64,000 nucleotides of DNA from Streptococcus gordonii (lineage in GTDB: Bacteria > Bacillota > Bacilli > Lactobacillales > Streptococcaceae). The translations under genes were made by a program, and so were the position numbers. Positions within the stretch are counted from its first letter, which is position 1. Each line of letters starts with the position of its first letter. A model generated the notes under the pieces. It was not told the DNA's origin. It ran no database searches and saw only the letters and a list, made by a program, of their open reading frames with translations. Of this stretch, positions 27,727 through 35,988 are shown piece after piece. The stretch is taken from positions 320,875 through 384,874 of the forward strand of contig NZ_LQWV01000012.1 in assembly GCF_001553855.1 (NCBI RefSeq), written 5' to 3'.

Positions 27727-29171
27727 TGGCAGGATTGGGATTTGAACTAAGAAAGGTATATAATAAGGGAAGCTTCCTGGCCAAGCAAAAAGCATATGGC
27801 TATGCAGGCATTATTTATGTTGGACCAATGATTCTTGGGATTTTACCGATTCTTGCAGTTGTCTATCTCAGTGTTTTTGGTCGTTTTGGCAACAGTGAAC
27901 GCGACCATCTGTTGGGGTTGATTTCCTACTCAATCTTAGCTTCCTTAGCCATTACCAATATTTTTTCTATGGTTGTGACCCGCTATGTCTCCGATATGCT
28001 CTATGAAGAAAAGTTTGAAAGGGTTCTGCCCTCATACTTTTCTTCTGGTGCCATGATGTTGGGGATTGGCTTTGTGTCTTACGGCTTGTTCTTATTCTTA
28101 TCAGGCATTCCCTTGCTGGAGATTGTTTTAAACTTGCTACTGTTTAGTGAATTATGCTTGATTTGGCACGCTGTCAATTACCTAACAGCTGTTAAAGACT
28201 ATCGCAGTATCTTAAAAACATTTGCAATGGCGATCCTGATTACGCTTGGAGCAGGATTCCTCGCTTTATCCTTGTCGATCCCTTATGGTTTGCTTCTAAG
28301 TACCTGTATCGCTTATGCATATATCCTAATTCAAATGATTCGCATAATGTATCGGTATTTTCCGAAAAGCTATGAGGCCAATTTCGAGTTTCTGATCTGG
28401 TTTGATGAATATTTCAATCTTTTTAAGGTTGGAATCTATCTTTTTATTGGGCTCTTTGCCCATATTGTGATTAACTGGTTCGGACCATTGAGCAAAGGGA
28501 TTGGAGGGCTTTTTCGTACGGCTCCTGTCTATGATGTGTCAGCTATGTTAGCCTATCTTGTAACCTTGGTGTCAACAGTGAGCTTTGTGGTTTCGGTAGA
28601 AGTTGTATTTTATCCGAAATTTAGGAAATATTACCAGCTGTACGATGGGGTCGGAAGTGTTGATAAAATCAACCAGACGGAAGTGGATATGCTTCGGACT
28701 CTCCGAAATGAATTGAAATATTTATCTTGGAAGCAACTCTTAGCAACCTTGCTAGCGATGTTTGTGGGGATAGTTTTGTTGGGGGTTCTACCCCTAGGCT
28801 TTAATAGTCAGATGAAAGGCTATTTTCAGACCCTTTGTTTGGGCTACGGACTTTATGCTGTAGGAAATGTTAACTTACTCTTACTTCTTTATTTCGTAGA
28901 CTATGAAGGGGGTAAAGATTGCGCCAAGTGGTTTGCAGGAATTTCAGTTATCTTTAGTATTCTGACTCAGTTTATGGATACATCTTTTATCGGTTATGGC
29001 TTTTTATTAGCTTCACTAATACTTTATTTAACAACAAGTGCTCGTTTGACTGAATATACCAAAGACCTTCCTTACCGTGTTTTAGGAAGTCAGGATGTCG
29101 TTTCACGTGAAGAAGTAGGATTCTTTACTAAGCTGTATAATACATTGGAAGCGAGGGGAAATGATGAATAA
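27726..29171 (+). CDS. pelG: Pel exopolysaccharide exporter PelG
   Basis: 481 aa, twelve predicted helices, MOP-superfamily flippase-like. The N-terminus MAGLGFELRKVY is the highly conserved PelG start, and YVGPMILGILPI, TRYVSDMLYEEKFE and YYFPKFR-like VEVVFYPKFRKYY follow. It moves the growing polymer across the membrane together with PelD and PelE. Its start overlaps the pelF stop, and its end overlaps the next gene (CotH) by 11 bp, so the CotH-VTC genes are translationally coupled to the Pel core. High confidence. Confidence 0.94.
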   Translation: MAGLGFELRKVYNKGSFLAKQKAYGYAGIIYVGPMILGILPILAVVYLSVFGRFGNSERDHLLGLISYSILASLAITNIFSMVVTRYVSDMLYEEKFERVLPSYFSSGAMMLGIGFVSYGLFLFLSGIPLLEIVLNLLLFSELCLIWHAVNYLTAVKDYRSILKTFAMAILITLGAGFLALSLSIPYGLLLSTCIAYAYILIQMIRIMYRYFPKSYEANFEFLIWFDEYFNLFKVGIYLFIGLFAHIVINWFGPLSKGIGGLFRTAPVYDVSAMLAYLVTLVSTVSFVVSVEVVFYPKFRKYYQLYDGVGSVDKINQTEVDMLRTLRNELKYLSWKQLLATLLAMFVGIVLLGVLPLGFNSQMKGYFQTLCLGYGLYAVGNVNLLLLLYFVDYEGGKDCAKWFAGISVIFSILTQFMDTSFIGYGFLLASLILYLTTSARLTEYTKDLPYRVLGSQDVVSREEVGFFTKLYNTLEARGNDE

Positions 29172-30939
29172 TAAGTGGGGTAAATTTCTACTAGTCTTTG
29201 GATTGATGTCCCTCGCCTTTATTCTTTTAGCAGTTTTTGATAACACAGGAAATACTGGAAAAGACAAAGTGACCCAAAAGGTGAAGAAGGAAAAGGTGCA
29301 AAATATTAATGATTTGCATCTTTATGATAAAGAAACCTTGTATAACCAAGGGGATCCAGATGTCATTACCATGTATTTGACTGTTAGACGGGGGAATACA
29401 GTCGAAAACACCAATCATTCTTGGAGTGAAGTCAACCAATATTCAGCTTATGATTATGAAAAAATGGGTGTGAAACGCTATCAAGTCGAAGGTCTCCTTC
29501 AAGTGGGCAATGAAAAAGGACCTGAATCAGGGCAGTTCGGTTTTGGAGAAGAAGTTCCCAATGCTACGGTTCAGATCCGTGGTCAGAGCTCTAGTAGAGC
29601 CAGTCAAAAGAATTATAAGGTTGAGATAAAAAGGAGCAAGGGAAGATGGGAAGGCCAACGGACCATTAACCTAAATAAGCATCCCTATGACTATCTGCGT
29701 TTCCGTAATAAGCTAGCTTTTAAGCTAATAGAAGGAATTCCGCAAATTGTAGGACTACGAACCCAATTTATCCATCTCTATGTCAAAGATGAGACAGGAG
29801 AAGAATCGAAGGGGTTTGAAGATTACGGCATCTACACGCAAGTTGAACAGTTAAACAAGACGGCTCTTGAAGCTCATGGTCTTGACCAAAGCGGTCACCT
29901 TTATAAGATTAATAATTTCGAATTCTACAGAGAGCCTGATGCTATTCGAAAAGAAGATGATCCTAAATTTGATAAGAAAAAATTCGAGTCTCGTTTAGAG
30001 GTTAAAGGAGACAAGGACCATACCAAGCTTATTGACATGTTGGATAAACTAAACGATGAGTCAGTCTCAAGTGATGAGTTCCTAGAAAAATATTTTGATG
30101 CGCAAAATGTCCAGTACTGGATGGCCTTTCAGATTTTGATGGGCAATATTGACAGTCAAAACCGGAACATGTTCCTCTACAGTCCAAAGAATGGGACACG
30201 CTGGTATATCTTACCTTGGGACTTGGACGATTCCCTACACAAAAGTGAGTATGCAATTCGTAAGCCAGATGCATTGGGAGAAAATAGTTGGCAATACGGA
30301 GTCAGCAACTACTGGGGAAATCACTTGTTCCAACGCTTGCTCAAATCAGAAAGATTCAGAACCGGTTTGGAAAGAACAGTTGATGAGTTATATAAAAATC
30401 AGCTGAAACCAGAAAATATTGGCGATTTGAGTAAAAATTATGCTAAAATAGTAAAACCATATCTGTCTCGTATGCCAGATTTGGGTCATTTGTATTTTAA
30501 TGAAGACCAGTATAATCAGGTCTTGGATGCTCTACCAAAAGAAGTAGAGGAAAATTATCATGATTATAAGAAGAGTCTGCAATCGCCTCAGCCATTCTAC
30601 ATTGACCAACCTAAAGTAGAAGGAAAGAAACTTGTCTTAAGATGGCTACCATCTTATGATTTTAATAATCAAGAGATTACCTATCATGTAGAACTTGCCA
30701 AGGATCCAAGCTTCAAAGAGAAAATACTAGATAAGAAGGGGATCAAGGAACTCAGCATTAAGACAGACCGTTTACCTAAAGGGCAATACTTTATCCGAAT
30801 TTTCGCTACAAATGAAACAGGTAATTCACAAGCGGCCTTTGACTACTATCGTACAGACACCACCAAACAATTTGGTGTCTCAGGCTTCTATGTAATGGAA
30901 GATGGGGGAATCAAGGTTGACACTTATGAAAACAGATAA
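29161..30939 (+). CDS. CotH kinase family protein, membrane-anchored
   Basis: 592 aa. One N-terminal helix (residues 6-23) exports it. The CotH core spans about residues 60-450: IRGQSSSRASQKNYKVEIKR near 145, RNKLAFKL near 180, TQVEQLNKTALE near 228, GNIDSQNRNMFLY near 325 and the catalytic metal motif PWDLDDS with D354 and D356. The C-terminal 100 residues look like a fibronectin type III domain. CotH proteins are atypical secreted protein kinases (spore coat CotH phosphorylates CotB/CotG). Here it is coupled to pelG and to a VTC protein. All motif residues are kept, so activity is likely; the target is unknown. Confidence 0.9.
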   Translation: MMNNKWGKFLLVFGLMSLAFILLAVFDNTGNTGKDKVTQKVKKEKVQNINDLHLYDKETLYNQGDPDVITMYLTVRRGNTVENTNHSWSEVNQYSAYDYEKMGVKRYQVEGLLQVGNEKGPESGQFGFGEEVPNATVQIRGQSSSRASQKNYKVEIKRSKGRWEGQRTINLNKHPYDYLRFRNKLAFKLIEGIPQIVGLRTQFIHLYVKDETGEESKGFEDYGIYTQVEQLNKTALEAHGLDQSGHLYKINNFEFYREPDAIRKEDDPKFDKKKFESRLEVKGDKDHTKLIDMLDKLNDESVSSDEFLEKYFDAQNVQYWMAFQILMGNIDSQNRNMFLYSPKNGTRWYILPWDLDDSLHKSEYAIRKPDALGENSWQYGVSNYWGNHLFQRLLKSERFRTGLERTVDELYKNQLKPENIGDLSKNYAKIVKPYLSRMPDLGHLYFNEDQYNQVLDALPKEVEENYHDYKKSLQSPQPFYIDQPKVEGKKLVLRWLPSYDFNNQEITYHVELAKDPSFKEKILDKKGIKELSIKTDRLPKGQYFIRIFATNETGNSQAAFDYYRTDTTKQFGVSGFYVMEDGGIKVDTYENR

Positions 30940-31660
30940 AAAGGAGCAGTTTCGCCATGAAGCGAAATATCTCATCGGTTTAAAAGAAAAAGCCTTACTG
31001 ACCCAACGGTTTGAGTCTATTCTAAATTTGGATAGACATGCTCAAAACGGAGGGTACACCATTCGCAGTCTTTATTTTGACGATTACTGGAATAGTAGTT
31101 ATGAGGAAAAGGCTGCAGGGATTTTGATGCGAAAGAAATATCGAATTAGGATTTATAATTTTAGCGATCGTAGCATCAAGTTGGAAAGAAAGAAAAAGTT
31201 TGAAAATTATATCTATAAGGAAGCAGCACCTTTAACACGAGAAGAGGTGGAAAAAATTATTGAAGGCGACTATGGATTTCTACTCCATAGTCCCCACCCT
31301 CTTTGTCGGGAATTTTATTTTGAATGTGTGACAAATGTTATGCGTCCCCGTGTAATTGTTGACTACGAGCGGGAACCGTGGGTTTACGATGCAGGGACAG
31401 TACGCTTGACCTTTGATTCAAATGTTCGAGCAGCTGTTGGTAGCTATGATATATTTGATCCTAACTTACCGACTATACCAGTTCTTCCGGAGGGCAAGTT
31501 AGTTTTTGAGGTGAAATATACAGAGATGCAACCGCAGATTATCAAAGATATTATTCCCCCCGGGGCTTCAGAGTTTATCGCGGTATCAAAATACGTTCTT
31601 TGCTATGAAAAGACAAGATATTTGCATGATTTTGAGTACTGGTTTGACACAGATTATTAG
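30926..31660 (+). CDS. Polyphosphate polymerase (VTC) domain-containing protein
   Basis: 244 aa CYTH/triphosphate-tunnel fold: FRHEAKYLI, RSLYFDDYWNSSYEEK, MRKKYRIRIYN, KLERKKKFENYIYK, RPRVIVDYERE, LTFDSN and LVFEVKYTE give the alternating basic and acidic tunnel residues of VTC domains. In yeast Vtc4 this domain makes polyphosphate from ATP. Start placed at ATG 30926, overlapping the cotH stop by 14 bp; an in-frame ATG at 30902 would add 8 residues but lacks a usable SD. It forms a conserved trio with CotH and DUF4956. Whether it makes polyP or modifies a sugar is unknown. Confidence 0.9.
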   Translation: MKTDKKEQFRHEAKYLIGLKEKALLTQRFESILNLDRHAQNGGYTIRSLYFDDYWNSSYEEKAAGILMRKKYRIRIYNFSDRSIKLERKKKFENYIYKEAAPLTREEVEKIIEGDYGFLLHSPHPLCREFYFECVTNVMRPRVIVDYEREPWVYDAGTVRLTFDSNVRAAVGSYDIFDPNLPTIPVLPEGKLVFEVKYTEMQPQIIKDIIPPGASEFIAVSKYVLCYEKTRYLHDFEYWFDTDY

Positions 31661-31678
31661 GAGAGATAGGAGAAAAGA

Positions 31679-32350
31679 ATGAGTGTTCAAGATATGATTA
31701 AAAAATCAATATTAAAATCTGAGAATTTTACTTCCCAAAATGCTGTAAAAATTCTTGCCACTCTTTTATTAGCAATCGCATTAGGAGCTTTTATTTACTT
31801 TGTTTATCAGCGATTTTTCACTGGAGTAGTCTATTCAAGAAGTTTTGCCATGACCTTGATTGGTATGTCTATCCTAACAGCCATGGTTACTTTGGCAATT
31901 AGTACCAACGTTGTTATCTCTTTGGGGATGGTCGGTGCCCTTTCCATTGTGCGTTACCGGACGGCTGTAAAAGATCCCATGGACCTGCTTTATTTGTTCT
32001 GGGCCATCACCACAGGAATCACAGTTGGAGCAGGTATGTATATCTTAGCCATTGTGACAGCTGTTGTCATTTTTGCAATGCTACTCATTTTTAGTCGGAT
32101 GCAGCACCAAGGTAGGGTCTTCATTCTCATTATTCATTACCAAGGAGATGAAACAGGAGACCGCATCATCCAATCTTTTGGTAAGATCAAGTACTTTGTG
32201 AAATCCAAGACCCTTAGAGGAGATGCTGTTGAAATGGCAGTTGAAGTCCTCTGCAAAAAAGACGATTTCACATTTGTAGAACGCATTCGGAATATTGAAC
32301 AGGTTTCAGACGTGACACTTATCCAATACAACGGTGAGTATCACGGATAG
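31679..32350 (+). CDS. DUF4956 domain-containing membrane protein
   Basis: 223 aa. Three to four helices (about residues 25-45, 58-80 and 95-135) flank the conserved NVVISLGMVGALSIVRYRTAVKDP loop, with FWAITTGITVGAG after it. The C-terminal 80 residues are a small soluble alpha/beta domain. The family has no proven function but is often encoded beside VTC and CotH genes. It may be the membrane channel or scaffold of a VTC complex. Clear SD AGGAG upstream. It ends 16 bp before the DUF4832 gene. Confidence 0.88.
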   Translation: MSVQDMIKKSILKSENFTSQNAVKILATLLLAIALGAFIYFVYQRFFTGVVYSRSFAMTLIGMSILTAMVTLAISTNVVISLGMVGALSIVRYRTAVKDPMDLLYLFWAITTGITVGAGMYILAIVTAVVIFAMLLIFSRMQHQGRVFILIIHYQGDETGDRIIQSFGKIKYFVKSKTLRGDAVEMAVEVLCKKDDFTFVERIRNIEQVSDVTLIQYNGEYHG

Positions 32351-32366
32351 CATGATTGGAAATGGA

Positions 32367-33752
32367 ATGAATAAAAAGTTGCGATACAGTTTAATTATTT
32401 TAGTAGTAGCCACGATTTTTGGTAGTTTTTTCTTAAGTTCCTTGAATAATAAAAAACAAGTAAACCGTACTTTCACCTACTCTGAAGAGGCAATTCCAAA
32501 TCCCTTGATGGGCTATGCGCCATCAGCAGAGGAATCGGAGCTTTCTGACGATGTTCAACTGGTATATATGGATGTCACTTGGAAAGAATTAGAAGCCCAA
32601 AAGGGTGTATATGATTGGGAAAAGATAGAAGAAAGCAACCAGATGGAACGCTGGAAAAAGGAAGGAAAGTATATTGTTCTACGTTTTGTCTTAGACTATC
32701 CTTCCAGTACTTCTCATGAAGATATTCCTTCTTGGCTCATAAAAGAAATGTCTGATCCAGGGGACCGCTATGAGTCTGACTATGGAAAAGGCTTTTCTCC
32801 TAATTATTCAGATAAAACCTTGATTTCTTATTATCAAAAAGCTGTTGCTGCTATGGGAGAGCGCTGGGCTAAAAGTGGGCAAATTGCCTTTATTCAGCTT
32901 GGGGTTCTCGGCCATTGGGGAGAATGGCACGTCAATGATGAGGTAAACATCAGAAAATTACCAGAAGCAGCAATCCGTGAAAAATTTATCACTCCATGGA
33001 CTCAAACTTTTCCCAAAGCCAATATTTTAATGCGCCGGCCTTTTGTGGCTGCGAAGAAGCATGGCTTCGGCCTTTATAATGATATGGTCGGAGAGAAAGA
33101 AAGCACTAAGGTTTGGCTGGATTGGATAAAATCTGGTGGCGACTATGACCAGGAAGAAGCGAAGGATGGCCTTGTAGCGATGCCTGACGCCTGGCAAACT
33201 GCACCGATTGGTGGTGAGTTTACTAGTGCAGTGAGCATGAAAAACATTCTCAAGAATAATTTAGAACAAACGATTAAAGAAGTTCAACAATCGCATACAA
33301 GCTTCTTGGGACCTAAGATTGCTGAGGTGCTTGATGAGAAGGATGATACGGGCTATAACGAAGTGTTGAAAAACATGGGTTATAGATTGTGGGTTCCTTC
33401 AGCGTCCTTGAAGCTTCAAGGCGATGAAACCAAGCTGAATCTTACTTTAGCAAACAAAGGAGTGGCTCCTTTTTATCGGAATTGGGAAACTAAGATCTAT
33501 GTTCTTGATAAATCTGGGGAGATTGTAGAAACTAAGAAACTTTCTCTTGATTTGACCAAACTTTTACCAGATAAAGAGGAAGAGATTGAAGTCTCACTTT
33601 CAACTTCTGATTTGATGGATAAGGATAAGGGATATAAGGTTGCTATAGGAATTATCTCTCCTTTAACAAACCAACCATCTATTCGTTTTGCAAATGAGGG
33701 TCAAGAAGACCAGACTGTACTGACTCTCTATGATGCTGCAACTGATGAATAA
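32367..33752 (+). CDS. DUF4832 (glycoside-hydrolase-like) secreted protein
   Basis: 461 aa from ATG 32367; alternative starts are ATG 32352 and GTG 32334, which overlaps DUF4956. One N-terminal helix (YSLIILVVATIFGSFFL) acts as signal or anchor. Residues 40-300 look like a TIM-barrel glycosidase: NPLMGYAP, VTWKELEAQKGVYDW, VLRFVLDYP, then FIQLGVLGHWGEWH with a Glu in the place of a clan GH-A acid/base. The C-terminal 130 residues are an Ig-like beta domain (DUF4832 proper). It is the last gene of the Pel operon and may be the polymer-trimming hydrolase missing from PelA. No activity is proven for the family. Confidence 0.82.
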   Translation: MNKKLRYSLIILVVATIFGSFFLSSLNNKKQVNRTFTYSEEAIPNPLMGYAPSAEESELSDDVQLVYMDVTWKELEAQKGVYDWEKIEESNQMERWKKEGKYIVLRFVLDYPSSTSHEDIPSWLIKEMSDPGDRYESDYGKGFSPNYSDKTLISYYQKAVAAMGERWAKSGQIAFIQLGVLGHWGEWHVNDEVNIRKLPEAAIREKFITPWTQTFPKANILMRRPFVAAKKHGFGLYNDMVGEKESTKVWLDWIKSGGDYDQEEAKDGLVAMPDAWQTAPIGGEFTSAVSMKNILKNNLEQTIKEVQQSHTSFLGPKIAEVLDEKDDTGYNEVLKNMGYRLWVPSASLKLQGDETKLNLTLANKGVAPFYRNWETKIYVLDKSGEIVETKKLSLDLTKLLPDKEEEIEVSLSTSDLMDKDKGYKVAIGIISPLTNQPSIRFANEGQEDQTVLTLYDAATDE

Positions 33753-33756
33753 AAAA

Positions 33757-33792
33757 TGAAGTGCTCTGCCTATTGCAACACTTCTTTTTTAG
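33757..33792 (+). terminator. Terminator of the Pel-type operon
   Basis: GAAGTG (33758-33763) and CACTTC (33779-33784) form a short stem with a loop of about 15 nt, followed by TTTTTTAG. Modest strength, right after the last operon stop. Confidence 0.6.
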
Positions 33793-33859
33793 CTAATTTT
33801 CGGGAACTATGTGGCTAGGGTTGTTTATCAATGACCAAGACGATTTAAAGTAGGATGAT

Positions 33860-33888
33860 TTGACAAAGCTGGTCCTTCTTGGTAGAAT
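33860..33888 (+). promoter_or_regulatory. Promoter of rpsO
   Basis: TTGACA (33860-33865), exactly 17 bp, TAGAAT (33883-33888). The leader of about 80 nt before ATG 33979 could carry S15 autoregulation, but no clear pseudoknot was worked out. Confidence 0.78.
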
Positions 33889-33978
33889 AAGAATGTCGTA
33901 GAGACAAATAACTTCTTCTTGGTTGCAGGCCATGCCAAACCTGCCACTCGGATGAAGCGTAAAGAAAAGGAGTATATC

Positions 33979-34248
33979 ATGGCAATCTCAAAAGAGAAAA
34001 AAAATGAAATCATTGCACAATACGCACGTCACGAAGGTGACACAGGTTCAGTAGAGGTTCAAGTTGCTGTCCTTACTTGGGAAATCAACCACCTCAACGA
34101 CCACATCAAACAACACAAAAAAGACCACGCTACTTACCGTGGATTGATGAAGAAAATCGGTCGCCGTCGTAACTTGCTTGCATACTTGCGTAAAAACGAC
34201 GTTAACCGTTACCGTGAGTTGATTAACTCTCTAGGACTTCGTCGTTAA
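33979..34248 (+). CDS. rpsO: 30S ribosomal protein S15
   Basis: 89 aa, the universal S15 length, binding 16S rRNA helices h20-h22. [34 protein letters not shown] and [12 protein letters not shown] are fully conserved. Start is ATG 33979 behind AAAGGAG; the frame extends upstream without meaning. It is monocistronic with a consensus promoter and terminator, and codon use is strongly biased as for other ribosomal genes. Confidence 0.98.
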   Translation: MAISKEKKNEIIAQYARHEGDTGSVEVQVAVLTWEINHLNDHIKQHKKDHATYRGLMKKIGRRRNLLAYLRKNDVNRYRELINSLGLRR

Positions 34249-34353
34249 TCTGCTTTATTTTCCACTTACATTGCCTTGTCACCTTACCTTGATATACTCA
34301 AGTATTATCTTCGGTTACGGTTCCCAGCACTGTAAGGTAAAATAAACCAGAAT

Positions 34354-34379
34354 GATCTCCCTTCGGGGAGATTTTTTGT
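34354..34379 (+). terminator. Terminator after rpsO
   Basis: ATCTCCC-TTCG-GGGAGAT with a UUCG tetraloop, followed by TTTTTTG. A short unexplained hairpin region precedes it at 34280-34345. Confidence 0.85.
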
Positions 34380-34449
34380 TTCACTAAAATTTTCGTACAA
34401 TCTTCGGCTCGTCGCCTAGTCTATAAACGTTTTATTCAGCAAGAAACAG

Positions 34450-34575
34450 GATGCTAAGGCCGTCAAAAGCACAAAGTAAAAATAGGAAAATTGACGAAGA
34501 AACTTCACTTTCTAGGAGATTTTATCTTTTTTGCCAAGTGCTTAGGCCATGTTCAATTGAGCACATCTTGATAAT
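34450..34575 (+). repeat. Interspersed repeat, partial copy A
   Basis: Two blocks (34450-34499 and 34522-34573) match, in reverse orientation, blocks of the element upstream of pnp (43672-43718 and 43604-43650). AAAGTAAAAATAGGAAA is exact in both. The terminal repeats of the full copy are not visible here, so it looks like a decayed or shorter copy. It occupies most of a gene-free stretch (34380-34775), which also holds a hairpin AAGCTACTC/GGGTAGCTT with T-run at 34577-34604. Confidence 0.6.
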
Positions 34576-34576
34576 G

Positions 34577-34604
34577 AAGCTACTCTAATTGGGTAGCTTT
34601 TTTC
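34577..34604 (+). terminator. Terminator-like hairpin in intergenic repeat region
   Basis: AAGCTACTC (34577-34585) pairs with GGGTAGCTT (34591-34599), followed by TTTTC. No gene ends just before it, so it may belong to the repeat or to a lost gene. Confidence 0.5.
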
Positions 34605-34775
34605 ATGGATTTTAGCCCGAGCTCAAAACAGTTTTCTGGGTTTCGGAGCATGATTATTCTTCTTTCCCCTTAATTTATTTTAAGCTCTTCAAATATCGTT
34701 TTCTAAGCTAAATTTTCCAATTCTACAGATAAAAAGCCCTTCTATCCTTTAGAAGAACTTTTTCTATCAGCAAAT

Positions 34776-35702
34776 TTACTCTTTCAAGAATTTTTGAATG
34801 GCAGGAACGGCAGTAATAGCAAATCTTTCGTCGATGCCATGCTCCCCGCCTTCTACAGTGATTAGCTCTGCATTTGGAATGGTCTGGCTGGCTTGGACCG
34901 CATACTGGTAGGGAACGACTGCATCATCAGTACCATGGATAATCAGAGTCCGAGCTGTAATTTTGGCCAGCTCAGATTGGATATCGATACCTAAAGCATC
35001 AATTAGATAAATCTTCCCTAGAGTAACATTTTGGTTTGTCAAGCTATCGGGAAGTTGGTCGAAGTCAGGACTCCCTAGCTCACGATAGGTCTCCTTGGCA
35101 TCGTCAAAAAGAACGAAAGCCGGAAAGATGAGCAGAAGTTTGTGTACGCGGTCCGGATAAGCAGCAGCATAGAGACTGGCAACGACACCGCCTTGGCTGG
35201 CGCCGAATAAGCTCATTTTGCTCTTATCTACAAAGGCCTCGGAACTCAGCTTTTCCATGACTTGGGTCAAGTCAGTGAGTTCGGTCTTGACCGACATATT
35301 CAGCATATCCTGTCCACCGCTTTTCGACTGACGGCTGCCGCCGTAGAAATCAAAGCTGTAAACCAGATAACCTTGCTTTGCCAACAGCTGGCTATACATT
35401 TCATATTGCTCAAGGGTGTTATTCAATCCATGTGCGATAACAATAGTCGGTAATTTTTTACTCTTGTAGTCAGAAGGAGCAGTAATCTTTCCGTAGAGCT
35501 GCTTGCCGTCGTATGAAACACTATAGTCTTCAGACACGATATCTTCTGTCGGAGTCGGTTGCTTGTCACTCTTCTCACTAGAAGCTGTTTGTGTGGTTTC
35601 TGGCTTAGGAGGAGTATGAATTGGTTTGGTTTGGGACAAGTAGAAGAAAAGTACAAGTCCGGCTAAGCCCAAGGTTGCTAAGAAAGCCCAAATATACTTC
35701 AT
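34776..35702 (-). CDS. Alpha/beta hydrolase, membrane-anchored
   Basis: 308 aa. An N-terminal helix (IWAFLATLGLAGLVLFFYL) and a Pro/Thr/Lys-rich linker place the catalytic domain outside the cell. HGLNN near residue 92 forms the oxyanion region; the nucleophile elbow is GASQGG near 168; the acid is in HGTDDAVVP near 258 and the His in GGEHGI near 288. This fits serine esterases or acyl-peptidases of the DLH/S9-like group. Substrate unknown. It is transcribed alone toward rpsO. Confidence 0.86.
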   Translation of the reverse strand: MKYIWAFLATLGLAGLVLFFYLSQTKPIHTPPKPETTQTASSEKSDKQPTPTEDIVSEDYSVSYDGKQLYGKITAPSDYKSKKLPTIVIAHGLNNTLEQYEMYSQLLAKQGYLVYSFDFYGGSRQSKSGGQDMLNMSVKTELTDLTQVMEKLSSEAFVDKSKMSLFGASQGGVVASLYAAAYPDRVHKLLLIFPAFVLFDDAKETYRELGSPDFDQLPDSLTNQNVTLGKIYLIDALGIDIQSELAKITARTLIIHGTDDAVVPYQYAVQASQTIPNAELITVEGGEHGIDERFAITAVPAIQKFLKE

Positions 35703-35841
35703 AGTTCTCTCCTTTCAGTATTTGTAGTATTATAGCGGAAATGAAGTTATTTTACAAGGAGAGAGTTTTCTTACTTTTTGATTTTTCTGGATTTCATGCA
35801 AGAAAATCCAATTCACTTATCTAAGCGAGATTCCGAGAATC

Positions 35842-35870
35842 TTGAATTTTTTAGAAAATCTTGCTAGACT
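35842..35870 (+). promoter_or_regulatory. Promoter of yjdF
   Basis: TTGAAT (35842-35847), 17 bp, TAGACT (35865-35870), giving a transcript start near 35877 and a leader of about 112 nt. Confidence 0.55.
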
Positions 35871-35876
35871 GTAGCT

Positions 35877-35988
35877 ACTAAGATAAAAACACAGTTCTGG
35901 TTGGTAGTCCAGACGCAAAATCTATTTTTTGTCAGTAACCTTCCTCCTTGGTTGTCCATTCTTAGGGATTTTTAAAGGAGGTGCTGTC
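35877..35988 (+). promoter_or_regulatory. Candidate yjdF-type riboswitch leader
   Basis: The leader ahead of yjdF holds TCTGG/CCAGA (35897-35914) and a second hairpin, GACGCAAAA paired with TTTTTGTC (about 35912-35935). CCTCCTT at 35943-35949 is perfectly complementary to the Shine-Dalgarno AAGGAGG at 35975-35981. That layout is expected of a translation-controlling riboswitch. The yjdF RNA class (binds aza-aromatic compounds) is found upstream of yjdF homologues; the consensus match could not be tested here. Confidence 0.55.

Noticed and set aside
35929..35988. Upstream in-frame start for yjdF
   Set aside because: It lies in the leader hairpin region and has no SD, while ATG 35989 has AAGGAGG.
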